DNA of 64,000 bases. Source: JAHQVI01 sp963749875. GTDB taxonomy: Bacteria; Pseudomonadota; Alphaproteobacteria; Rhizobiales; Rhodomicrobiaceae. The position numbers were made by a program, and so were the translations under genes. The notes below the pieces were generated by a model. That model worked only from the letters and a program-made list of their open reading frames with translations. It had not been told where the DNA came from and ran no database searches. Below are positions 7,965-17,292 of the stretch, in pieces. Location of the stretch: assembly GCA_963749875.1 (NCBI GenBank), contig CAVVOX010000003.1:372001-436000 (forward strand), written 5' to 3'. How positions within the stretch are numbered: position 1 is the stretch's first letter; every line of letters begins with the position of its first letter.

Positions 7965-9648
7965 ATGATGTATCAAAGATTAAAGAACCTGGATAATTTC
8001 CTAAAGCAGCGAATAGCGCTCGACTCCTTTTGATTCGTCGATTGCAATCATCGACGATCTCGAAAGCAACAGAAGTTTTCTGCAGCACCTTGCGCAGCGG
8101 TTGCCCGGCGTTCGCTATGTTTCGACCTTTTCCTCCGCATCCGACGCACTGGACACGTTCTCATATGCCGCCCCCGATCTTGTAATTACCGATTTCAGCA
8201 TGCCCGGCATGAACGCTGCCGAATTTCTTGAGAAATTCAGGCGCGCGCCGGAATTCGAAGACGTGCCCGTCATCGTGGTGTCTTCCCACAACGAGACCGA
8301 AAACCGGCACCGCGCGCTGCTCGCCGGCGCTACGGATTTTCTGATGGTGCCGTTCGACACGTTCGAGTTCCAGGCGCGGACCTGCAATCTCCTGAAGCTC
8401 AGCCTTCATCAGAAAAGCCTGAGGACGCAGAGTGTTGCGCTCCGCAGCCAGCTGCTTGAAACACGGCATCGCTCGCTGGAGACCCAGCATCGTTTCACCA
8501 GCATCATCGACAGCGTTCCGGCCCTGGTCTTCGCGATCAATGCGGAAGGCGAATGCCTCTTCGCCAATCAGTTTTGCTTCGACTTCTTCGGACTGGATTC
8601 GTCAAAGGGGCCTCCGGCGCTCCAGTTCCTTGCGGACGAGATCACGGCCACAAATCTCGGCGGCCCTCAAACGCCCCAGGACGCTCAGGAGATCGGCTTC
8701 ACCGGTCTCGACGCGGAAGAGCATATATTTCTGGTTGCCCCGAAGGCGATCAAGGATGGCGGCGATCAGAACACCCCCTTCATTGTCTATTCCGGCATCG
8801 AGATTACGCGGCTGAAGGACACCGAACGGTCGCTGCGGCGGGCCAAGGAGGCCGCGGAAGCAGCCAACCGGGCGAAAAGCGCGTTCCTGTCAAATATGAC
8901 CCACGAAATTCGCACGCCGCTCAACGCCATTATCGGCTTTACCGACGTCATCTGTAACGAGCTTCACGGACCGATCGGGAATGAGAAATATAAGAGCTAT
9001 CTCGGCGACATCCGGTCGAGCGCCGCACATCTTCTGGCGGTCATTAACGAAATCCTCGATTTTTCCCAGATCGAGGCACAGCGCCACAAGCTCAACCTGA
9101 CCCGGTTCTATTTGCGGGATTGTCTGAGCGACGCCATACGCCTTGCAAGGCATCAGATCAGAGCCAGGCGCAACCGCCTCGTCATCGAGACCATTCCCGA
9201 TCTTCGTCTGCGAACCGATCGCCAGAAGCTCCATCAGGTGTTGCTCAACATTCTGATGAACGCCAACCGGGCGACCCCTGGCGGAACGATCACCCTGTCG
9301 GCCGAGCGCCGCAAGACCGGGAAGCTAGTGTTCCTCATCAAGGATACCGGCACCGGTATGGACAAGGACGAACTGGCGCTCGCGGTGACCGAATTCGGCC
9401 GGGCGATGACATCGGCATTCATCAGCGACGGCCAGTCGGGGACCGGGCTCGGCCTGCCCATTTCGATCCGCTGCATGAAGCTGCTTGGCGGCGATCTGAA
9501 AATCGGAAGCGAAAAAGGGGTCGGAACGGCTGTGCGCCTGACGCTGCCGGCGGATGCGGTTTGGACAGGCACCAGGGGGAAGCGGAAAGCGGTGCGCCTG
9601 GCTGCGGCGAAGCGCAGAAATAGAGCACTGGCTTCGAGAGGCACTTAG
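7965..9648 (+). CDS. REC-PAS-histidine kinase, apparent +1 frameshift near 8031
   Basis: Signalling protein with an N-terminal receiver (acidic pair in IAIIDDLESN, phospho-acceptor Asp in VITDFSMPG), a PAS domain (start RFTSIIDSVPALVF), a HisKA phosphorylation site (NMTHEIRTPLN) and a HATPase_c domain (NILMNAN, DTGTGMD, GTGLGL). As given, the receiver frame opens only after a TAG at 8014 and has no usual start before TTG 8101, which would lose the acidic pair. Removing one T in the TTTT run near 8028-8031 joins it to an ATG at 7965 and gives about 560 residues. The receiver's usual conserved Lys-Pro is Val-Pro here (FLMVPFD). It lies 3 bases before the RpfC-like gene, so probably one operon. 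Confidence 0.75.
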
Positions 9649-9651
9649 CCG

Positions 9652-12192
9652 ATGTCCGTCACTCGCCTGATCCGTCTGGACATGGCGCGGCCGGCAAGGA
9701 CATTGCTTCGGCGGATCAGGACCGGCATCGCCAGGGCAAGAGCCGCCGAGCCGCTCGAATTCGAGCAGATCATCGTCCGCTATCTCGTCGGCCTCCTGAT
9801 CACAGCCTACGCCGTCTATTCCTATCTGTTCGAGGGAGTCCATCAACGCGTCGGCCTATCGGTTTTCATCCTCATCCTCTGCGCCTGGATTCTCGGCGTT
9901 CTCCTGCTGCTTCATCTGGCGATCCGGCCCGAGCGCAAGATCCGGCGGCGGACCGCGTCCATTGTCGGCGACGCGGTGGCCATGAGCTTGCTGCTTGGCC
10001 TTGGCGAGAAGACCGCCGCGCTTTTCTTTCCCATCTATCTCTGGGTTATTCTCGGCAATGGCTTTCGTTACGGCATTCCCTATCTTTACGCCGCTATCGC
10101 CGCGAATTTCATCGGCTTCGTCACCATGGTGCTCGTCACGCCCTATTGGCGGGAGGCCTGGCAATTCTCCGCGGGGCTTGCTGCGGCCATCATCGTCATC
10201 CCGCTCTATGTCGCAAAGCTGATCCGGAATTTGCGCCATGCCATGAACGTGGCGGAGGAAGCCAGCCTCGCCAAGACCGAATTTCTTTCCATGATGAGCC
10301 ATGAGCTGCGGACCCCGCTCACGGCGATCCTTGGCCTTGCCCATGTCAGCAAAGTGACCGCCGCCACCGCCAATGAGCGGTTCAGCGCGATTTCGACCGA
10401 ACTCGCAGCGAGCCGCCTTCTGCGCATGCTCGATACGATCCTGAAATTTCAGCGCATCGAGAGCGGCGCAACGGAGCGCGAGGACAAGCCCTTCGACATT
10501 CTGGAGCTGCTCAACGAGGTCCGCGCGATCACCGAGCCGCTCGCACGGACAAAGGGGCTCGATTTCCGCATTCGCTTCACGAGCGCCATTCCCGGCACGC
10601 TGCAATCCGACCCGGATCACGTCCAGACGATCATCCTCAATCTCGTGACCAATGCGGTGAAATATACGGTCGAGGGCTCGGTCTCGCTGTCCGTCGGGAT
10701 GATCGGAACCGGCGAGGATCTAAGGCTCCGGATTTCCGTCCGCGACACCGGCACCGGCATTTCGCAGGAAGCGCAGTTAAGGATCTTCGACCGCTTCGTA
10801 CGTGCCCAGGAGCACAACATTGCCGCCGAGCCCGGCGTCGGCCTTGGCCTGGCCATGTGCCGATCGCTGACCGAGCTGCTCGGCGGCAAGCTGGATTTCG
10901 AAAGCACGCCGGGCGCGGGCTCGCATTTCTGGGCCGAGCTGCCGATGGTCGTCCCGGAGGATGCTCCGGCACAGCATGCGGAAGCCGCGCCGATGGCGCC
11001 GATCCTGCTCATAGGAGGCGCCGCCAGCGGCGAGGACGCCGAGGCTGTCAGCGCGACCGCGATCACGGAAGCTGACGCGCTGCGCAGAATCGCGCAAACT
11101 GACGGCGATCTGGCAGGGCTTGTGCTTGTCGCCGATGCCGATCTTCTCCCTGCAACCCGCACGGCGATTGCCGATGTCATGTCCAAGCCAGGCCAACATC
11201 CATCGCTTGTATTGATCAGCAAGAGTCCTACCGCGATCCCTAAATTGCGGCCCTTTGCGACCGCGGTGGCAGGGACGATGGCGAGCGGCGAAATCGTCCC
11301 TTTGCTCGAGACGGTCTCGCGGTGGCACAGACACATCTCCAAGGATTTCGGGGAGGGTGCGCCCGAGGCAGTGCCGCTCATGCGGCGGTTGACGGTGCTT
11401 CTTGCCGATGACAATGAGCTCAACCGCCAGGTCGTCCGCCGTATGCTCGAACTCGACGGGCATGACGTCATCCTTGCCTCGACGGGCGATGAGGCGCTTC
11501 AGCAGCTTCTCGACGGCCGGGCGGATGTTGCGCTGATCGACGTCAATATGCCGGGCATGAGCGGGATCGACGTGAGCCGGGCCTATAAGACAGGCCTGGG
11601 CAGTACCTCGCTCACCCCGCTTCTTGCGCTCACCGCCGATATTTCGGAGCAAACCCGCAAGGAATGCCTCGCGGCCGGTATGGTGGATGTGCTGCCGAAA
11701 CCGCTTGGCTCCGACCAGCTCCGCGAGTCGCTCCGCCGGCATGTGCCCGGCGCTGGCGGAGCGGAGGAGCGGCCCGCCTCCGCTGTCCCGGCCGCAAGGC
11801 CGGAGCACCGTTCTTCCCGGATGCAGATCGATGAGCAGCGCATCGCGGCCTTGCGCGAACTCTTCGGGGAAGAAGGCGTCCGCGATCACTTCCTGTCGAG
11901 TTTCGAACGCGATCTCGTCTCGAGTCTCGCGCGGCTGAGGCACGCGGCCGAGAGCGGGAGGCCGCAGCTCATCCGCGACGCCATTCACGCCATCAAGAGC
12001 AGCGCGAGCACGGCGGGCGCGCAGCAGATCCTCGATGATGTCGACCGTTTCCAGCGCGAGGGCGCCCACTCGGAGATTTCCGATCTCGAGGCGCGGATCG
12101 AGGCCGCCTTCGGGCGCTATTGCATGGCGGCATTCGGCGAACGGCGCAAATTACCTACGGGCTTCACCGAGCGGTCTGCGTCGGCGGGCTAG
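9652..12192 (+). CDS. rpfC: RpfC-like hybrid sensor histidine kinase (5-TM input, HK, REC, HPt)
   Basis: 846-residue hybrid kinase. A short cytoplasmic N-terminus precedes a membrane input region of about five helices (residues ~45-190) carrying the block YLWVILGNGFRYG, typical of DSF sensors of the RpfC type. Then come HisKA (His217 in MMSHELRTPL), HATPase_c (NLVTNAVKYT, DTGTGIS, GLGLAMC), a receiver with phospho-acceptor Asp630 (LIDVNMPGMSG) and lysine in VLPKPLG, and a C-terminal HPt domain (His779 in AIHAIKSSAS). With the nearby RpfF-like synthase the likely ligand is a DSF fatty acid; this is inference. No HD-GYP regulator (RpfG) is in the window. The TAG stop is the start of a repeat copy. 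Confidence 0.85.
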   Translation: MSVTRLIRLDMARPARTLLRRIRTGIARARAAEPLEFEQIIVRYLVGLLITAYAVYSYLFEGVHQRVGLSVFILILCAWILGVLLLLHLAIRPERKIRRRTASIVGDAVAMSLLLGLGEKTAALFFPIYLWVILGNGFRYGIPYLYAAIAANFIGFVTMVLVTPYWREAWQFSAGLAAAIIVIPLYVAKLIRNLRHAMNVAEEASLAKTEFLSMMSHELRTPLTAILGLAHVSKVTAATANERFSAISTELAASRLLRMLDTILKFQRIESGATEREDKPFDILELLNEVRAITEPLARTKGLDFRIRFTSAIPGTLQSDPDHVQTIILNLVTNAVKYTVEGSVSLSVGMIGTGEDLRLRISVRDTGTGISQEAQLRIFDRFVRAQEHNIAAEPGVGLGLAMCRSLTELLGGKLDFESTPGAGSHFWAELPMVVPEDAPAQHAEAAPMAPILLIGGAASGEDAEAVSATAITEADALRRIAQTDGDLAGLVLVADADLLPATRTAIADVMSKPGQHPSLVLISKSPTAIPKLRPFATAVAGTMASGEIVPLLETVSRWHRHISKDFGEGAPEAVPLMRRLTVLLADDNELNRQVVRRMLELDGHDVILASTGDEALQQLLDGRADVALIDVNMPGMSGIDVSRAYKTGLGSTSLTPLLALTADISEQTRKECLAAGMVDVLPKPLGSDQLRESLRRHVPGAGGAEERPASAVPAARPEHRSSRMQIDEQRIAALRELFGEEGVRDHFLSSFERDLVSSLARLRHAAESGRPQLIRDAIHAIKSSASTAGAQQILDDVDRFQREGAHSEISDLEARIEAAFGRYCMAAFGERRKLPTGFTERSASAG

Positions 12193-12258
12193 ATCAACCC
12201 TCGTTCAAGTGGAATCACTTGAACGAGGGTTGATCTATTTCAAAAGGCGAGCGCAACG
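12189..12258 (+). repeat. Composite repeat copy 1 (module A, module B truncated)
   Basis: A perfect inverted repeat with 21-base arms (12191-12211 and 12216-12236) and a GAAT loop, then only the first bases of the GCGCAAC module. The leading TAG is the rpfC stop codon. The hairpin could also end transcription, but no long T-run follows. Confidence 0.85.
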
Positions 12259-12348
12259 CGCGGTCCGTGCCGCAAGGTGCAGCGCGGGCGGTCTCATCCG
12301 GATCGTCCAAGCCGCGCGCGTTCCCGCGGGCACCCTGGCCGATCGCTT

Positions 12349-12783
12349 CTACTTCGAGAATGTCTTCAGATAGGCAATGACGTCGCGCCGTTCCTTCTCA
12401 TCCTTCAGCCGGAACGTCATGCGCGTGGAACCCTTGGCGAGATCTTCCTTGCCGGCCTTCTTCAGGAATTCTTTGAGAAAGGCGTTCGGGTCGGGGAGAT
12501 ATTTGAAAATATTCTCCTCGGTCCAGACCAGACCGTTTTCTCCGGCCGCGTGATTGAGTTTGGAGTAGCGATATCCCTCGACCGTGCCCGCATGTCGTCC
12601 GATGACGTTATTCATCTGAGGGCCCACAAGATTTTTCGCGCCCTCGCCAATCCGGTGACAGGCCATGCATTTGCGAAAGACCTTTTTGCCCGCCCCTGCA
12701 TCGCCGGTGTCCTGCGCCATTGCCGGCGCGGCGAATGCGGCGAGTAAAAGAGTGGTTGCGAGCAGTTTTTCTCCTATGGTCAC
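12349..12783 (-). CDS. Periplasmic c-type cytochrome (cytochrome c2 type)
   Basis: 144-residue monohaem cytochrome with a Sec signal peptide (residues 1-23, cleavage after AMA), the haem motif CMACH (Cys39, Cys42, His43), and the sixth-ligand Met122 in STRMTF, as in class I cytochromes c2 that carry electrons from the bc1 complex to oxidases. The start is a GTG at 12783, with GAGGAAA placed correctly upstream. It stands alone between the rpf locus and dinB. Its exact partner cannot be told from sequence, though a bc1 complex is encoded at 32.9-35.6 kb. Confidence 0.9.
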   Translation of the reverse strand: MTIGEKLLATTLLLAAFAAPAMAQDTGDAGAGKKVFRKCMACHRIGEGAKNLVGPQMNNVIGRHAGTVEGYRYSKLNHAAGENGLVWTEENIFKYLPDPNAFLKEFLKKAGKEDLAKGSTRMTFRLKDEKERRDVIAYLKTFSK

Positions 12784-12842
12784 GGTGTTTCCTCGCTTTC
12801 TTGGACGGGTGGGAATAATAACGATGCCCCAGAGAGACGTGC

Positions 12843-12867
12843 CTCATAAAGTCTGAAACATTATGAG
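12843..12867. promoter_or_regulatory. Inverted repeat upstream of the cytochrome c gene
   Basis: CTCATAA (12843-12849) and TTATGAG (12861-12867) form a 7-bp inverted repeat with an 11-base spacer, 60-85 bases upstream of the GTG start. It could be an operator; no regulator is suggested. Confidence 0.3.
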
Positions 12868-13030
12868 ATTTCAAGCATTGCGACGTTGGAATGAATAGCG
12901 CCTAAATCGCAAAGCGCCAGTGGGCGGATCGACGCAATTTTCTGCTTTCGGATGGTAAAATAGCCGTTACAGGGCCTCGTTTGTGCCGGTGAGCTGCGCT
13001 CTGCTCATGGCGGCTAACGGCTGTGATGGG

Positions 13031-14206
13031 TCACGCAAGGTCGAACAGGCCCGGCGGGTCCGCCGCCGTGGCCGGACCGAGATCGTCGACACCGACGCCG
13101 ATCAGCCGGAATGTCTCCCCGGTGGCGTTGCGCCTGATCAGGAACTCGGCCGCCTCGGCGATCACCTCGGCGCGCTGCGTGGGGTGAGAAAGCCGTCTGG
13201 CGCGCGTCAACAGGTGGAAATGGGACGTCTTCAATTTGAGCGTGACGACCCGGCCGCCGAGCGCCTTGCGCTGAAGGCTGGCGGCGACGCGGTCGCTCAG
13301 GCGCCTGGCGATGGCGACAAGCTCCTCCGCCGACCCGGTATCGTGGCGGAACGTCGTTTCGGCCGAAATGCTCTTGGCAGGCCGGAAGGGCGTGACCCGC
13401 CGGTCATCTTCGCCATGCGCGAATTGTGCGAGCCGGCGGCCGAACTTTCCGAACCGCGTCGCAAGCTGCATTTCGCTTAAGGATTGCAGCTGGCCGATGG
13501 TCTCGATCCCGCTTTCCTCCAGCCGCCTGGCGGTCGCCGCGCCGACGCCGTTGATCTTGCGCACCGGGAGCGGCGCGAGCACGGATTTTGCCTCGGCCCT
13601 GCCGATGACGGAATAGCCGCGCGGTTTTTGCATGTCCGATGCGAGCTTGGCCAGGAATTTGTTGCAGGACAGACCGATCGAAACGGAAATGCCGATCTCC
13701 CGTTCCACGCTTTGCGAGATTCTCGCAAGGGCCGGTGCGGCGCTCCCGGGCTCGGCCTGCGCGGCCTCCGTCAGATCCAGATAGGCCTCGTCGAGCGAAA
13801 GCGGCTCGACCAAATCTGTTGCGGCGAGGAAGATTGCCCGTATATCGTCGCTGACCGCTTTGTATTTCGCCATGTCCGGCGGGATCACGACGGCTTGCGG
13901 GCAGAGCCTTTCCGCCTTGAACATCGGCATGGCCGAGCGCACGCCATAGCGTCGCGCCAGATAGCAGGCGGTCATCACGACGCCGCGCCCGCCCGAATGG
14001 CCGATGATGAGCGGCTGATCGGTCAGTTCCGGCCTGCCGCGCTTTTCGACGGAGGCATAAAAGGCGTCGCAATCGATATGGGCGATCGTCAGGCCGCACA
14101 GGTCGGTGTGCGTAACGAGACGGTCGCCCGCGCAATCGGGGCAGGTTCCCGAGCCCGGCTCGATAAGCTGACAGCAATCGCGGCAGAGAGTTGGCAGCAT
14201 GGTCAT
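13031..14206 (-). CDS. dinB: DNA polymerase IV (Y family) with N-terminal zinc-ribbon-like segment
   Basis: Error-prone translesion polymerase of 391 residues. The catalytic palm motifs are HIDCDAFYASVEK (first Asp) and SLDEAYLDL (Asp-Glu); finger motifs GRGVVMTACYLARRYG and MPMFKAERLCP follow family order. The thumb HhH (RKINGVGAATARRLEESGI) and little-finger domain are complete. The first ~35 residues before the palm hold two Cys-x2-Cys pairs (CRDCC and CPDC), an extension absent from E. coli DinB. The start was placed at MTMLPTLC; the frame stays open upstream to 14281. It stands alone and I saw no clear SOS box. Confidence 0.93.
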   Translation of the reverse strand: MTMLPTLCRDCCQLIEPGSGTCPDCAGDRLVTHTDLCGLTIAHIDCDAFYASVEKRGRPELTDQPLIIGHSGGRGVVMTACYLARRYGVRSAMPMFKAERLCPQAVVIPPDMAKYKAVSDDIRAIFLAATDLVEPLSLDEAYLDLTEAAQAEPGSAAPALARISQSVEREIGISVSIGLSCNKFLAKLASDMQKPRGYSVIGRAEAKSVLAPLPVRKINGVGAATARRLEESGIETIGQLQSLSEMQLATRFGKFGRRLAQFAHGEDDRRVTPFRPAKSISAETTFRHDTGSAEELVAIARRLSDRVAASLQRKALGGRVVTLKLKTSHFHLLTRARRLSHPTQRAEVIAEAAEFLIRRNATGETFRLIGVGVDDLGPATAADPPGLFDLA

Positions 14207-14320
14207 TGAGGTAGCATAATTCGCCGGAAGCGGCGATATAGGGGGCTGCGAGGTTCGGCGGGCATTGGCCGGGTCGGGCACAAGGATGCGCTATTTCGCT
14301 TTTGATGGAAGTTGACCGCG

Positions 14321-15691
14321 ATGACATTGGACAAGAACGGGACCGCGACGATTACCGAAATTGCCGGAAAACTGGCCAGCGGCGAATCGACGTCGGAAAG
14401 CCTGACCGCCGCCTGTCTGGAGCGGATCGCCGATCCGCAAGGGGAGGGCGCGCGGTGCTTCATCGCGGTCAATCGCGAAAAGGCGCTCGATCAGGCGCGC
14501 GCAAGCGACAGGATGCGCGGCTATGGGGTCGTTCCGTCGCCGCTCGCCGGCGTCCCGATCTCGATCAAGGATTTGTTCGACGTTGCCGGGGAAGTGACGA
14601 GCGCGGCGTCGGCCGTTCTGGCGGAGGAGCCGCCTGCGAGGCGGGATGCGCCCGCCATTGCGCGCCTGCGCGCCGCCGGTGCCGTCTTCGTTGGCCGCAC
14701 CAATATGACCGAGTTCGCCTTTTCCGGTGTGGGGATCAATCCGCATTTCGGAACGCCGGCCAATCCGTGGGACCGCACGACGGGGCGCATTCCCGGCGGC
14801 TCAACCTCGGGCGGCGCGGTGTCGGTGACAGACGGCATGGCCGCGCTTGCCATTGGCAGCGATACGGGCGGCTCATGCCGGATCCCGGCGGCGCTCTGCG
14901 GTCTCGTCGGTTTCAAGCCGACGGCGTCGCGCATTCCTCTCGCCGGGGCATTTCCGCTTTCGAAATCGCTCGACAGTATCGGCGCCTTCGGCCGGAGCGT
15001 CGCCTGCATTGCGCTCGCTGATGCTATCATGGCGGGTGAAGACAGCCGCGCCCCGGTCGCCGGCGCAGCGTCGCGTCTGAGCCTCGCCCTGCCGCAAACA
15101 TTCCTTCTCGAAGGGCTGGACGACACCGTTGCGGGCGCGTTTGAGAAGGCACTGAAGGCTTTGCGTGACGCGGGCGCCGGGATCGATGAAATTGCGGTGG
15201 AAGAGATCGGCGAATTGCCGACGATCGCGCGGGGCGGCGGCATTGTCACGACGGAGGCGCTTGCCGTTCATCGGGCGCGGATCGAGTCGCGTGGCGACGC
15301 CATCGATCCACGGGTGCGGGCAAGGATCTTGATGGCGTCGGAGGTGTCGGGCGCGGACTATGTCAGCTTCGTTGAGAAACGCGCCGAGCTGATCGCGCGC
15401 TTTGCCCGGCGCATGGCGCATTATGATGCGCTGATCATGCCGACCGTGCCTATCGTTGCGCCACCCTTCAGCGCCTTCGAAGAGGATGAGGATTATGTCC
15501 GGCTGAACCGTCTGCTGCTGCGCAATCCGAGCTGCTTCAACCTGCTCGACGGCTGCGCCATTTCGCTCCCGTGTCATCGCGCGGGTGGAGCGCCGGTCGG
15601 GCTCATGCTTGCCTCATCGCAGGGCCGCGATCAGCATTTGCTCGACACGGCCGCAACGGTTGAGGCTGCATTGGCCCCGTGCCGTGTATGA
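14321..15691 (+). CDS. Amidase, amidase-signature family
   Basis: 456-residue amidase-signature enzyme. The Ser-cisSer-Lys triad is seen as Lys83 (SIKDLFD), Ser161 (GGSTSGG) and Ser185 (DTGGSCRIP). Substrate is not clear; the size and GGS...DTGGS spacing fit GatA-like amidases and amide/allophanate hydrolases, but no gatB, gatC or urea-carboxylase partner is nearby, so it is unlikely to be the tRNA amidotransferase. A GGAAG site 9 bases before the ATG decided this start over a TTG at 14312. Possibly a stand-alone catabolic amidase. Confidence 0.85.
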   Translation: MTLDKNGTATITEIAGKLASGESTSESLTAACLERIADPQGEGARCFIAVNREKALDQARASDRMRGYGVVPSPLAGVPISIKDLFDVAGEVTSAASAVLAEEPPARRDAPAIARLRAAGAVFVGRTNMTEFAFSGVGINPHFGTPANPWDRTTGRIPGGSTSGGAVSVTDGMAALAIGSDTGGSCRIPAALCGLVGFKPTASRIPLAGAFPLSKSLDSIGAFGRSVACIALADAIMAGEDSRAPVAGAASRLSLALPQTFLLEGLDDTVAGAFEKALKALRDAGAGIDEIAVEEIGELPTIARGGGIVTTEALAVHRARIESRGDAIDPRVRARILMASEVSGADYVSFVEKRAELIARFARRMAHYDALIMPTVPIVAPPFSAFEEDEDYVRLNRLLLRNPSCFNLLDGCAISLPCHRAGGAPVGLMLASSQGRDQHLLDTAATVEAALAPCRV

Positions 15692-15729
15692 GACGCGACC
15701 CGGCGCAAAAAGCCTTATCGCTCCGGATC

Positions 15730-15857
15730 AGATCAACCCTCGTTCAAGCGGAATCACTTGGACGAGGTTAAGTTGATCTATCCCAATAGGTTAGCGCAAC
15801 TGTTCCCGCGTTCATCCCCGCCTTCGCGGGGACATGCTTGGACGCGCGTTGCGCTAA
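15730..15857 (+). repeat. Composite repeat copy 2 (modules A and B)
   Basis: Full-length copy: GATCAACC...GGTTAAGTTGATC palindrome with mismatches, then TTAGCGCAACTG...CGCGTTGCGCTA hairpin with an internal CCCCGCCTTCGCGGGG stem. Its last bases (CTA at 15854-15856) supply the stop codon of the minus-strand gene that follows. Confidence 0.85.
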
Positions 15858-16150
15858 CCTTCCGGCCAGGGCTTCCAGGGAAACGGCTTTTCATCCGTAG
15901 CGCCGGAGAGAAAATGGGCCGTTTCGGCGAGCCATGCGCCAAGGCTGTGGCCAAACTGGGCAAGAAAGGCGTTGCGTTCCGATTTGATCAGCATCCAAAG
16001 GAACTGGATGACGGCAAGGACGTAGAGCACCCATTGGGCGACGCTGAAACAGACCATGAGGAGCAGCATGATCAGGCCGCGCGTCCAGATCGCTCCCGAC
16101 CCTCCGCCGGAATAGCCGTCACGATCTTTGTCGTGATATTGGTATGACAT
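15854..16150 (-). CDS. DUF4389 family membrane protein
   Basis: 98-residue protein: a polar, Gly/Asp/Tyr-rich head (~25 residues), then two close hydrophobic segments (GLIMLLLMVCFSVAQWVLYVL and AVIQFLWMLI region) and the LAQFGHSLGAWLAE block characteristic of DUF4389. Function is unknown; probably inner membrane. I placed the start at ATG 16150 (MSYQYHD). The TAG stop is the terminal TAG of the repeat that lies immediately downstream. Confidence 0.8.
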   Translation of the reverse strand: MSYQYHDKDRDGYSGGGSGAIWTRGLIMLLLMVCFSVAQWVLYVLAVIQFLWMLIKSERNAFLAQFGHSLGAWLAETAHFLSGATDEKPFPWKPWPEG

Positions 16151-16269
16151 CGTTCTTGCCTTTTCTTGTTTTGCGCGTCGCACCTATTCAACGCGGTTTC
16201 AATGTCCATTTCGCGGAGCCATATGCAGGATTTGGGCCATCCGCGGCCTTTGGAGTGTGAGACGCCAGG

Positions 16270-17271
16270 ATGCGCGAAGTCCGACGCCGGATCAATCCAA
16301 TGGCTGACAAAGCTTCACAGCCAGGCGCAAAGGCAATCGCCTTGCCACGGTGGCTCCAGGCGCGCATCGAGGCGGAGGCGCAGAAATTTCTGTGCGACGA
16401 GAGCGGCGTGCGTCTTCAGTTCCGCGAACCGGAAGGCGAGCCGGCGCTGACCGACCCGGAATCGATCTCCTGGCAGGTCTTCAAGAATCCTCTGACCCTG
16501 TTCATCGGCGGTGTCACGGCTGTCATTCTGGAACTCGCCGAGCCGCGCGTGAGGTCGGGTGTCTGGGACCATACGAGCTTTCGCACCGATCCGGTCCGGC
16601 GGCTAAAGCGCACCGGGCTGGCCGCGATGATGACAGTCTACGGGCCGAGGAGCGAGGCCGAAGCCATGATTGCCGGCATTCGCCGATTGCACGAGCGCGT
16701 GAAGGGTGTCACGCCTGGGGGTCGGCCCTACAGCGCAAGCGATCCGGAGTTGCTCGATTGGGTGCATGCAACGGCGGCGTTCGGCTTCCTCGAAGCCTAT
16801 CGCAATTATGTGCGCCCGCTCGGCGCCGGCGAGGCGTCGCGGTTCTATGCCGAGAGCGAGGCGGCCGCAAAGCTCTATGGCGCGATCGGAGTGCCGAAAT
16901 CGGAAGGTGAGCTTCTGGCTCTGTTTGCGCGGATGGCGCCCAATCTGGAGCCGTCCCCGATCATCTTTGAGTTCCTGGACATTATGCGTCATGCACCGGT
17001 TCTGCCGCGCGGCATCAGGGCTCTGCAAGGCGTTCTCGTTCGCAGCGCCGTCGGAATCCTGCCCGGTTGGGTGCGAGACCGTTTGACGCTCGGCGCGGAG
17101 CGAGGGCTGCGCTCCTGGGAGCGGCCGCTGGTCAGAGCCGCCGCCCGGCTCGCGGACCGCATTCCGCTTGCGGACACCCCGCCGGTCGAGGCCTGTCTCC
17201 GCCTCGGCCTTCCGCGCGATTTCCTGTATGGTAAGCCGTCTGATGAGCAACTCGCCTCAGAAGCGCCGTAG
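16270..17271 (+). CDS. DUF2236 / MpaB-type oxygenase family protein
   Basis: 333-residue protein of the DUF2236 family (MpaB / latex-clearing-protein-like fold). Family blocks are SWQVFKNPLTLFIGG, HTSFRTDPVRRLKRT, the histidine-rich core RRLHERVKGVTP, and DPELLDWVHATAAFGFLEAY, which hold the His residues that bind haem in characterised members. Its own substrate is unknown. Start may be the ATG at 16270 or the internal one at 16300; neither has a strong ribosome site. mobB follows after about 20 bases. Confidence 0.82.
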   Translation: MREVRRRINPMADKASQPGAKAIALPRWLQARIEAEAQKFLCDESGVRLQFREPEGEPALTDPESISWQVFKNPLTLFIGGVTAVILELAEPRVRSGVWDHTSFRTDPVRRLKRTGLAAMMTVYGPRSEAEAMIAGIRRLHERVKGVTPGGRPYSASDPELLDWVHATAAFGFLEAYRNYVRPLGAGEASRFYAESEAAAKLYGAIGVPKSEGELLALFARMAPNLEPSPIIFEFLDIMRHAPVLPRGIRALQGVLVRSAVGILPGWVRDRLTLGAERGLRSWERPLVRAAARLADRIPLADTPPVEACLRLGLPRDFLYGKPSDEQLASEAP

Positions 17272-17292
17272 GGAGCGATGAAAGGATCTACA

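Noticed and set aside
7916..7996. 26-codon leader peptide upstream of the REC-PAS kinase
   Set aside because: No ribosome site or conserved features; the length is easily found by chance in this AT-rich stretch.
10777..12069. 430-residue minus-strand frame over the RpfC-like gene
   Set aside because: Antisense shadow of the receiver and HPt domains; no start site or homology features.
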